Shown here piece by piece: positions 39,622-49,800 of a DNA stretch of 64,000 bases; positions within the stretch are counted from its first letter, which is position 1; every line of letters starts with the position of its first letter. A program made the translations under genes and the position numbers. The notes under the pieces were generated by a model. The model had not been told where the DNA came from. It saw only the letters and a program-made list of their open reading frames with translations, and ran no database searches. This stretch comes from Lethocerus indicus (lineage: Eukaryota; Arthropoda; Insecta; Hemiptera; Belostomatidae): contig JACDQD010000007.1 of assembly GCA_019843655.1 (NCBI GenBank), forward strand, positions 21,842,365 through 21,906,364, in the 5' to 3' direction.

Positions 39622-40172
39622 ATGGCGAACTGGAGCGTCTGGACGAACGACTCGAGGCTGGAGGAGGAGGAGGAGGCGGAGTACACGAGGAGGCTGTACA
39701 TCTACATGCCGGCCGCCCTGATAGCGGTCTGCCTGGCCTGCGTCAGCGTCAACAGCGTCATACTGGTCTCTGTGTTCTGGATGCGGCGCTCGCACATCAG
39801 CCCCACGCTACACATCAGCCTCAGTCTGGCCGGCTCGGACGTCTACAACTCGGTGTTGGTCGGGGTGGGGCTGGCGGTGAACAGCCTGGTGCCCGTCGGC
39901 TTGGGCACCGGGCCCCTGCTCCACCCGTGCGCCTCCCTCGCCCTGGAGGCCCTCCGCATGGGCGGCCTATACACCACCATGCTCCACCTCCTCGCTCTCG
40001 CCGCCAACCATTACGTCGGCATCAGCAGGCCGCTCCACTACCCCTCACTGGTCACCCACTTCAACGTCTCCTTGGTCGCCCTCGTCCTCTGGCTACTACC
40101 GCTCCTCTGTTTCCTCGCCTACTTCTGTCTACTGCGAGACGACGGGTTCTCTAGCCCCCAGTGTACTCACAG
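39622..40172 (+). CDS. orphan class A (rhodopsin-family) GPCR, exon for N-terminus to TM4/ECL2
   Basis: This exon encodes residues 1-183 plus two bases of codon 184 of a seven-transmembrane receptor that would act at the plasma membrane through G proteins. The N-terminus carries two N-glycosylation sequons (N3-W-S, N9-D-S) and a run of five Glu (14-18). TM1 is about 27-52 with N44 (1.50). TM2 is about 60-85 with D73 (2.50, the sodium-site Asp). C103 is the likely disulfide Cys at the top of TM3. TM3 ends with N129-H130-Y131 in place of DRY. TM4 is about 149-171 with W157 (4.50) and P160. C181 is the likely ECL2 disulfide partner. The Asp at 3.32 that binds amines is absent: Arg112 or Ala110 stands there, depending on alignment. 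The start is the only in-frame ATG, with G at -3 and +4; the frame upstream opens only at TTG. The exon is strikingly GC-rich against its AT-rich flanks. The donor is CACAG|GTAATC, phase 2. From memory it resembles the Drosophila CG13579-type orphan receptors; this is unchecked. Confidence 0.9.
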
Positions 40173-41684
40173 GTAATCTTTTTTTAGTCATCCCCGGCAA
40201 TTGAATCTTAATAATTAATTTATTTCATCGTGGGCTTATTCTTGCCGCTTGTTCCCTCGAATGTTAGGGAATGATAGGGATACATTCGCCCGTTTCCGAT
40301 CGAAAAGCCGTATTCCTGTCCCACCACATGGAGGTGTTCGTCCACGGAACCTTATGTTGTGGAGCCCACTTGTGTTCAGATGTCTGAGAGCTGCATAGTG
40401 CCGCCAGTAGGAGAATCAGCCTTTCGAAGAGCGAACGGACGCCGACAGTTGAAACTAGGTCACTTCTTACCCCGTCGTAAAGCGGGCAGTTTCGTTTTTC
40501 GAACAATTCGGTCCCATTCTTCTTCTTCCCCACATGCGCACTCCTAATGATCTGACTTCCTCCTCGTGTATTTCTTAAATTTTAAATATTCAGGAGCGCT
40601 TCGTAATTTATTGAGGTAAATTACTCGATTTGTTTGTAGGGCGAAACCGTTAAACAGATTTAGCGGACAGGATCGGTTATAAACCCGATCTTGAATTATA
40701 AAACAGCGACAAAAATATAATCCCTTTATCTTCTGTAAAATATCATTAAATTAACGTTCAGTTGTTCTCAGGAACACAGAAATATAATTGGTCGTCGTTT
40801 TTTAATACATATATTATTTTTACAACGAAGTATTTTGTGTCCTGGTGAAAAATCTATAAACTATGCGTTTATAAGGAATAAATAATTTGAAATCCTGCAG
40901 TAGCAGGATAAATGGGATGAAACAGACATTTGCAGTATTGCAAAATCTTCTACATGAAAAGAAGTGAAAGATTAATGATTTCGAACTCGGTGGGCCCACC
41001 AAGGTTTTGACTGACGGAACTTCTCCCATGTCAGACACACTTCCTAAAGTTCTGTACGCTAATGACTCGCAAGAATGTTTTCTCGGAACAAATAATGATT
41101 CCGACGTCGTAATTATGAACTTTCTCCTTACATAATACCAATATGCATTAAAGGAATTAGCTAGGTAAGTTCATTTAGACAACTAGACATTTGCAAAGGA
41201 TAATCGGAGACGTAATCGGACGCCATTGATATGAAATTTAACGTTAGTCTCGGCGTAAGTAATATGAATCGTCGAATAAGCCCGCAATAATATTCAGTAT
41301 ATGAAGATAATTGCTGAAGTTTATGAGTTATTTTGCATTTCTCTGAAGAGCGCAAATTCGGACTGAGAAGGGATTTTTTGCTGTGGCTTTGATCATCGAC
41401 GACGATGCCAGGAAAGTCAGTTATGGGATGTAATTATGCTATAATTAAACCACCTTTCCTCCCTAAATTATTATGAGTTATGAAACCGATTTTCGTGTTT
41501 TTAAATTAATTAAATCCGTCCATTCCAGACTTGCAGATCCGGTTCCAATCCGCAACCAAAAGTCATGCTCGGCGGTTGACAACCTGCACTGCAACAGACC
41601 AATTCATTACCACCCGTGTTCTGAACCTTCCTTCCCCACCCACTAGGTTATCGATTCTTGTCTCATTGTTCACAGGTAATCGGT

Positions 41685-41697
41685 GGGGGGGGGGGGG
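41685..41697. repeat. poly-G tract
   Basis: 13 consecutive G residues, followed after TT by five C. It is a likely site of length variation or sequencing error. Confidence 0.9.
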
Positions 41698-43649
41698 TTC
41701 CCCCACATAAAACTATTATATAAATATATTTCGGTTATTTGGATGCAACACGTCAAGTCCATGCTGAGGAACTTATTAAATTAACGTACTCCTAGGACTC
41801 AATTATATGACCAATATATACTTCCTCCAACTGGCGCCACTTCGTTAAAGTTTCTAATAATCAGATCGACATTTTAAATGTAATCAGAATGAATACCAGA
41901 GGACCGAAATCTGACTTATGAAAACGAAAACTAAAATTGCAAATACTACTATCAATATTTCGTTTCCATCAACGTAGGCCTGGGTATAGAATATCAGAAT
42001 GTACGGTGCTTGATCTAGAGAGCAGGCATTAGAGCTCTATTAGTCCCCGGAAAACTAATTAAGTCTCAGGAGGTGGAGATTGAATAATCTGGAGGCACGG
42101 TTGTCTCCCTCGGATGTAATTGATTCAGCTGATATTATACACTGACTTAAGCGGAAACTGAATTTTATGTCTTGTGGGACAACATATTCTGGCTTTCTAT
42201 ATTCCACTGCATAAAGAAAAGGGAAATAGGAATCGTATTGGACGGAGATATACAGAACGTGCCGCATATTCAGACTCCAATCTGCAGCTTTGTATGCAGT
42301 ATGCTTGCTTGCCACTTGTATTAATATTCAGTATTTGTAAAAAGACACATTGCTAACTTAAGATATGTACAGGTTTGATTTAACGAACCGAAAATTGCAC
42401 TGATGAGTAAAAACGCGATATAAGTTGCAAACATTCTTTCACTCACATACATAACAGTGCTCTAAGCAGGCAACTTGTGATCACTGAACTATATTCCGAT
42501 TCTTTTTTGAGCTGGTCCAGTGTACGAACGGTCGATTGTATGAATACCACATCTGTCGTATCATATTCGCTTGTTACCCGATAGCACAATACACTCTAAT
42601 TTGGGAACCTAATGTTAGTTTTGAATTTCGTCAATTTCGATTACATTTGTGCTAGGGATTTATTAAAATGTTGGCAGGCCATAATTTATATAAAACCGAA
42701 TTCATGTTAATTGATTGTGGAACAAAGGGCAGTGCAAGGTTGAATCCTATTGTTCAACGTTTCCCCACATCCACAAAACGGAGTAGAATTTCGGCTCGCT
42801 TTAAATAATACCTGAATGGGTAAAACCGCCTTTGAACTGTAGTGTACAGGTCAGTGATCGAACGCCCACGGTCCGTCCATCCCTGTGGGAAGCGGTTTAC
42901 AACTCTAAACCACAACAAGTAGGAGCACCGTCCGAGTTCCGCATTGTGTTCATGTACAAAAGGAAAATTGGCCCTATCGATAAAAGTATTGTCCCCGGTG
43001 TACGAGGAAACGGCTCGAGGAAGATATTCGGTGGGGACGGCCATGCCGCGGGGCCGCCCTACGTTATTATAACCAAGAATTTAATTTAGAACCCCGTCCG
43101 AGAGAGATGTTGGGCTCGAGACTGTTCAAACACGGCTCACTGGCCACCCAAAGAACAACAGACACGTGGATAAGAACACATCTTGTATGCAATGTTTGAT
43201 ACACGCATTCGAAATTATTGGTCCACAATAACCTCATCAAATGATTTAACCATACGTAATAAACTACTAGCGCTGAAACCTGGAATATTATATTCGGACT
43301 AAAATATTTTAAATGTTTCCATATACCCCAAGAAGATATTTGAAAGAGTCACATGGCTGGCTAGGTACTAGTATAGTAGGAAATAGTATACATCCTATCT
43401 GCTTTTAATCAGTATTAATCAATTTTTAATTGGGTTCGATCAGTCAACAGAGAGTTGAATAGAACCGGCCGCCTTGAAAATTCCCTTAGGCGATGAACGG
43501 TGGCGTTCGATATTCCGGTGGAGGGCCGAAAATAGAAACTTTCCTCCAATAGCAGATTTGAACTCACTGAAAGAGAGGTGTTCGTTAACTTCAGTTTAGC
43601 CATTAGATTTCGGTTTGTTCCCGAACATTTCAAATATATTCTAAAATCC

Positions 43650-43718
43650 ACGAGCACGGTTGGGTTCGAACCAGTCACCATTGGCTTCGCAGCTGCCCTC
43701 TGAACCACCGCGGTCCCA
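43650..43718 (-). mobile_element. tRNA-derived SINE-like fragment
   Basis: On the minus strand an A-box-like TGGTTCAGAGGG (43,696-43,707) is followed about 25 nt later by a strong B box GGTTCGAACCC (43,662-43,672). The D-arm-like and T-loop sequences look tRNA-derived, but the acceptor and T stems do not pair properly, so this is not a functional tRNA. It is best read as the head of a SINE or a tRNA pseudogene. No poly(A) tail or target duplication could be placed. Confidence 0.45.
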
Positions 43719-43896
43719 CATTTATTACTAATTGCCACGATACGTCCTGCGGAATGCTAAACAACCTTTAAATTCTCATTTTCTGTATTTACTGTATCGA
43801 ATAATTACTATTTTAGGGACGTTAGTCTCGAATATCTGAAGGTATGGCTAATGTCCCAAATCACCACCTATAACTAATACGAAATTCCTATTTCAG

Positions 43897-44056
43897 ATTC
43901 ATAGTTCGGGCTGATTTCCGTCGCAGCTGCTGCTACGTTCTGCTCGTCTGCGTTGCCCTAATGGCCGTTATCTACTGCCATATCTACATCCTCGTGAGAA
44001 AACACCAGGCCAACAGGAACAGATTCAGACGAGCCAGCTACAACAGGACGTCCACG
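43897..44056 (+). CDS. same GPCR gene, exon for ECL2 end, TM5 and start of ICL3
   Basis: 160 nt between a CCTATTTCAG acceptor and an ACG|GTGAGT donor. The exon completes Arg184 and adds 53 residues to Thr237 in the same frame, ending in phase 0. TM5 is about residues 195-217 (CCYVLLVCVALMAVIYCHIY), with Tyr210/Tyr214 as candidates for Y5.58. The usual TM5 proline (5.50) is missing. The following basic stretch (RKHQANRNRFRRASYNR) is typical of the membrane-proximal start of intracellular loop 3, where G proteins engage. Reading past the donor stays open for about 59 codons of AT-rich sequence, but it loses coding character, and GTGAGT is a consensus donor. The exons for TM6, TM7 and the C-terminus are not identifiable in the remaining 20 kb. 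Confidence 0.85.
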
Positions 44057-46465
44057 GTGAGTATTAATTCTAAATTAAACCGGGTTTATCGTTGGCCGTT
44101 CACTGAAGATAACATAATGAATTCACATAATTCTCTCAACAAATTCTGTTCGCATACTAACTGTAGCCAATATGTAATATTAGACATTGATTCTTTAATA
44201 CACATCTCAAAAACGGATGAAATTCCGAGATAAAGTAATCGAGTGTAATAGCGGGTGCACGATAAACGAGAATTACCTCTATTCATTTTCAGCTGAAGTT
44301 TAAACTCTTCATTAAATACTCATCACGACGTTCCCTCCCTTTTAGTCCTTGACCTTGGTTTTTTTACTACTCAGAGACCGTTAACAGTTTTGTTTAATAT
44401 ATACTGATAAATACTAAAGAAATAAAATGGCACTATAATAAAACGGAATAATATTGGCCCTAATATATGTCAATGAAATTAATAACCATGTTTTGTGGAA
44501 TGAATTAACCTATGTTTAAGAATATCCGTCCTTTGCAGTTACAGCATAAATAGAAAAATATGAAGTACCAGTTAAATATTTTAAGTACCATGGCAGAGCA
44601 CAGATGACACCTTTTAGGTTCCTCATTAATCTACTCACAGAATCCTAAACCGCGCGGACCACCCATCATGTATCATGCGTATATAATATAAATATTATCG
44701 ATCTTCCGTATCATATATAACGTGCTGTTATTTGTAGATTGTGGTATATTTAAATTTTTACAAAATTTGAGACATTGTTACTGGCAGCAATAACAAAAAC
44801 CATATATATATATATATTTTTTTGTATATTATATATTCAAAATTATATTGCGTCACTAGGTTTCTTTTAAAAAATTAGGTTAAATTAGGATACGATTTCG
44901 ACGCTAAAAGCTTAGATAATAACGCGCCTTTTACTATGATAGCAGTAGCATCCTGTTGTCTGGTTGCGGCCCTATTGTAAACAATATCATCGAGTTTGTT
45001 CAGAACAAATGGGCCCTGTCGCCGGCTCTTTAATCTACCGAGGAATGGGGAAGAGTTTTAATTAAATCCAGAGTAAAACAACAAGTTTGGAACCGAACGA
45101 AAGTTGACCTACGGCTTGTATACCCCAGCACACAACTTTCGTTGCAGATTTTCAAGAAAGTTGAGCAAGGAAAAGTCGGGAACAACTGTCAATAATTTAA
45201 TCACTAACTTCCGTCCTCGAACCAAAAAGCCATCATGAGGTTTTGCATACATTATGGGACCGTCATTTTATCCCGCAGAGTATGCATCATATAATCGGTC
45301 CGTTTTAGTATAATAATATAAGTGAATCATTATTCGGAAGTTCCATCGTGGAATGTCGAAAAGATTTACAAACTTGTAGTATTATATTTAACACACGAAA
45401 TTCTAATTATATTAAACAAAGCTAAAGAGACTTACCCAATGAGCAGGCATGCACGCAATAAAAACATGGTGAAATAAGGACAGGTACTTACCTGAAACAA
45501 AAGAAAGTTTATTTTATTATTGATTGGAAATTATAAAAGAAAGAAATTAAATGGCTTTAAGAATAGTACAAATAGTTAGCAACGTTACAACGTACAATAT
45601 ATGTCAAATTATAAATCAATGATATAATTAACAATAATAATACGAGAGGTATGATGAACAGAGGTTTCTCATTAAATATTTCCTCTAAGATAGGTAGACC
45701 TGATTTCTTTCCTCTAGATTTTAATTAGAAGCTATCCTTAAATCAAGGTGAACAAATATGTTGGTATATAATGTTAAGGTGCAAAAAGAACCTTTTATAT
45801 ATCCCTTACCTAGTTCGGGATTACTTGCGGAAATATTATAATGCTAATTTATAACGAAAATTATTATCTGTCTGTCAAGTGCCTCTTTCAAAAATGATTT
45901 TTAGTACAATAATTTATTCTAACGAAACAAAGAGCCCTACAATAATTAAATAACATACCGATTGTTGCGTAAAATTTACAAATATCTTCAAAAGTGGTTA
46001 ACAAATAGTAAATTAATATTATTGTTTCAATCCTGGAAAGTACAAGGGAATTTTCACAAGAGTAAGTAGAGAGACCAGAAAATACCCAGAATTGGAAAAT
46101 ATATTCAGGAACGCCAGGAAATATTTATTCACACACTGGATTTTCCAGGATTACGATATTTACGAGGGTTCAGGGCACAGATTTAGTGGGATTTCAAGTA
46201 CGCAGTGGGTACGCAGATAACTGAGATAACAGCGATTCATTCTTATCCCTATTCCAATTTTAACAAAGACCGTTTGAACCCAAGAGTTACAATTTTAGGA
46301 GCAAATGTTTTATTATATTATAATTATGAAACATTTTTACTGGCTAAGCAATAACACAGCCTCGTCAGGTATATAAAACATTACCGGCCTTCTTCACGAA
46401 CAAGACAATTAAATGGCAAGTATCTCTAGTGTCACCTCCTAATATAAGTGGGCGTTGATGATGCT
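44057..46465. other. AT-rich DNA downstream of GPCR exon, probably intron 2
   Basis: No coding exon is recognised. It holds a short (TA)n run at 44,802-44,817, a minus-strand donor-like 15-mer at 45,483-45,497 identical to that at 6087-6101, and an 11-bp inverted repeat pair at 46,029-46,039 and 46,142-46,152. If the GPCR continues to the right, this is intron sequence. Confidence 0.45.
46029..46152. repeat. 124-bp segment bounded by an 11-bp inverted repeat
   Basis: AATCCTGGAAA at the left end and TTTCCAGGATT at the right end are perfect inverted copies. Related CAGGAA/GGAAA words occur inside. It could be a very small MITE or a repeat fragment. No target duplication is evident. Confidence 0.35.
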
Positions 46466-46680
46466 GATTGGCTGAATTCCGACCGCCGATTCTTGATTGG
46501 TCAATTGATGTGGGCCAAACGATTGGCCGGATCAGCGGACATCATTTGAATAACTTGTGCCCGGGAAGGCGGTGGAGTTTATTGTCTCCATATTATGTGC
46601 TATAGGACTGACAGGGCTAAAGGAAGTGATGCGCAGAACTACATAGTAGTTGTTATTATTAAAAAGTAAGCCTATAAAAA
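46466..46680 (+). promoter_or_regulatory. CCAAT-box cluster with TATA-like motif, possible promoter reading into the satellite
   Basis: Three GATTGG motifs (inverted CCAAT boxes, the NF-Y site) lie at 46,466, 46,495 and 46,521, spaced 29 and 26 bp. TATAAAAA lies at 46,673-46,680. A start near 46,700 would transcribe rightward into the GC-rich array. This order and spacing resemble animal promoters, but each motif is short, so the call is tentative. Confidence 0.3.
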
Positions 46681-46833
46681 AATAAATTACTCTGTGCGTC
46701 CTAACGTGCCTAACTTTCGTACAATCGCACCGGAAAATGTTATGGAACGTAGTATCTATCGTTCAGAGGGGAGCCGGCGGAATAACGGGGGAGGACAACA
46801 TCCGTTGTGGGAATGGCCCCTCAAGTTCCGAAA

Positions 46834-49800
46834 GGGCAAGCGGTGGTCCGGGGGAAGGTTCGGGGCGGCACGGCGGGTAGGAGGCCCGAGGGAGGATGTG
46901 AGTTGTCGACGGGCAAGCGGTGGTCCGGGGGAAGATTCGGGGCGGCACGGCGGGTAGGAGGCCCGAGGGAGGATGTGAGTTGTCGACGGGCAAGCGGTGG
47001 TCCGGGGGAAGATTCGGGGCGGCACGGCGGGTAGGAGGCCCGAGGGAGGATGTGAGTTGTCGACGGGCAAGCGGTGGTCCGGGGGAAGGTTCGGGGCGGC
47101 ACGGCGGGTAGGAGGCCCGAGGGAGGATGTGAGTTGTCGACGGGCAAGCGGTGGTCCGGGGGAAGATTCGGGGCGGCACGGCGGGTAGGAGGGCCGAGGG
47201 AGGATGTGAGTTGTCGACGGGCAAGCGGTGGTCCGGGGGAAGGTTCGGGGCGGCACGGCGGGTAGGAGGGCCGAGGGAGGATGTGAGTTGTCGACGGGCA
47301 AGCGGTGGTCCGGGGAAGGTTCGGGGCGGCACGGCGGGTAGGAGGGCCGAGGGAGGATGTGAGTTGTCGACGGGCAAGCGGTGGTCCGGGGGAAGGTTCG
47401 GGGCGGCACGGCGGGTAGGAGGGCCGAGGGAGGATGTGAGTTGTCGACGGGCAAGCGGTGGTCCGGGGGAAGGTTCGGGGCGGCACGGCGGGTAGGAGGG
47501 CCGAGGGAGGATGTGAGTTGTCGACGGGCAAGCGGTGGTCCGGGGGAAGGTTCGGGTGGCACGGCGGGTAGGAGGGCCGAGTGGTCGGGGAAGGAGGGCC
47601 GAGGGAGGATGTGAGTTGTCGACGGGCAAGCGGTGGTCCGGGCGAAGGTTCGGGGCGGCACGGCGGGTAGGAGGGCCGAGGGAGGATGTGAGTTGTCGAC
47701 GGGCAAGCGGTGGTCCGGGGAAGGTTCGGGGCGGCACGGCGGGTAGGAGGGCCGAGGGAGGATGTGAGTTGTCGACGGGCAAGCGGTGGTCCGGGGAAGG
47801 TTCGGGGCGGCACGGCGGGTAGGAGGGCCGAGGGAGGATGTGAGTTGTCGACGGGCAAGCGGTGGTCCGGGGGAGGGTTCGGGGCGGCACGGCGGGTAGG
47901 AGGGCCGAGGGAGGATGTGAGTTGTCGACGGGCAAGCGGTGGTCCGGGGAAGGTTCGGGGCGGCACGGCGGGTAGGAGGGCCGAGGGAGGATGTGAGTTG
48001 TCGACGGGCAAGCGGTGGTCCGGGGGAAGGTTGGGGGCGGCACGGCGGGTAGGAGGCCGAGGGAGGATGTGAGTTGTCGACGGGCAAGCGGTGGTCCGGG
48101 GGAAGGTTCGGGGCGGCACGGCGGGTAGGAGGCCGAGGAGGATGAGTTGTCGACGGGCAAGCGGTGGTCCGGGGAAGGTTCGGGGCGGCACGGCGGGTAG
48201 GAGGGCCGAGGGAGGATGTGAGTTGTCGACGGGCAAGCGGTGGTCCGGGGGAGTGTTCGGGGCGGCACGGCGGGTAGGAGGCCCGAGGGAGGATGTGAGT
48301 TGTCGACGGGCAAGCGGTGGTCCTGGGGAAGGTTCGGGGCGGCACGGCGGGTAGGAGGCCGAGGGAGGATGTGAGTTGTCGACGGGCAAGCGGTGGTCCG
48401 GGGGAAGGTTCGGGGCGGCACGGCGGGTAGGAGGCCCGAGGGAGGATGTGAGTTGTCGACGGGCAAGCGGTGGTCCGGGGAAGGTTCGGGGCGGCACGGC
48501 GGGTAGGAGGGCCGAGGGAGGATGTGAGTTGTCGACGGGCAAGCGGTGGTCCGGGGGAAGGTTCGGGGCGGCACGGCGGGTAGGAGGCCCGAGGGAGGAT
48601 GTGAGTTGTCGACGGGCAAGCGGTGGTCCGGGGGAAGGTTCGGGGCGGCACGGCGGGTAGGAGGCCGAGGGAGGATGTGAGTTGTCGACGGGCAAGCGGT
48701 GGTCCGGGGGAAGGTTCGGGGCGGCACGGCGGGTAGGAGGCCGAGGGAGGATGTGAGTTGTCGACGGGCAAGCGGTGGTCCGGGGGAAGGTTCGGGGCGG
48801 CACGGCGGGTAGGAGGGCCGAGGGAGGATGTGAGTTGTCGACGGGCAAGCGGTGGTCCGGGGGAAGGTTCGGGGCGGCACGGCGGGTAGGAGGCCCGAGG
48901 GAGGATGTGAGTTGTCGACGGGCAAGCGGTGGTCCGGGGGAAGGTTCGGGGCGGCACGGCGGGTAGGAGGCCCGAGGGAGGATGTGAGTTGTCGACGGGC
49001 AAGCGGTGGTCCGGGGGAAGGTTCGGGGCGGCACGGCGGGTAGGAGGCCGAGGGAGGATGTGAGTTGTCGACGGGCAAGCGGTGGTCCGGGGAAGGTCTG
49101 GGGCGGCACGGCGGGTAGGAGGGAGGGAGGATGAGTTGGCGACGGGCAAGCGGTGGTCCGGGGGAAGGTTCGGGGCGGCACGGCGGGTAGGAGGGCCGAG
49201 GGAGGATGTGAGTTGTCGACGGGCAAGCGGTGGTCCGGGGGAAGGTTCGGGGCGGCACGGCGGGTAGGAGGCCCGAGGGAGGATGTGAGTTGTCGACGGG
49301 CAAGCGGTGGTCCGGGGAAGGTCTCAGGGGCGGCACGGCGGGTAGGAGGCCGAGGGAGGATGTGAGTTGTCGACGGGCAAGCGGTGGTCCGGGGAAGGTC
49401 TGGGGCGGCACGGCGGGTAGGAGGCCCGAGGGAGGATGTGAGTGTCGACGGGCAAGCGGTGGTCCGGGGAAGGTCTGGGCGGCACGGCGGGTAGGAGGCC
49501 GAGGAGGATGTGAGTGTCGACGGGCAAGCGGTGGTCCGGGGAAGGTCTGGGCGGCACGGCGGGTAGGAGGCCGAGGAGGATGTGAGCTGTCGACGGGCAA
49601 GCGGTGGTCCGGGGAGGTCTGGGCGGCACGGCGGGTAGGAGGCCCGAGGGAGGATGTGAGTTGTCGACGGGCAAGCGGTGGTCCGGGGGAAGGTTCGGGG
49701 CGGCACGGCGGGTAGGAGGCCGAGGGAGGATGTGAGTTGTCGACGGGCAAGCGGTGGTCCGGGGGAAGGTTCGGGGCGGCACGGCGGGTAGGAGGCCCGA

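Larger units (their letters stand above)
40173..43896 (+). other. intron 1 of the GPCR gene
   Basis: A 3724-bp GT-AG intron that splits an Arg codon in phase 2 (AG|A). The acceptor is CCTATTTCAG. It contains a GC-richer patch at 40,260-40,540, a 12-bp palindrome GGTGGGCCCACC at 40,989-41,000, a 13-G run at 41,685-41,697, and a tRNA-derived SINE-like fragment at 43,650-43,718. No independent gene is supported inside it. Confidence 0.85.
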
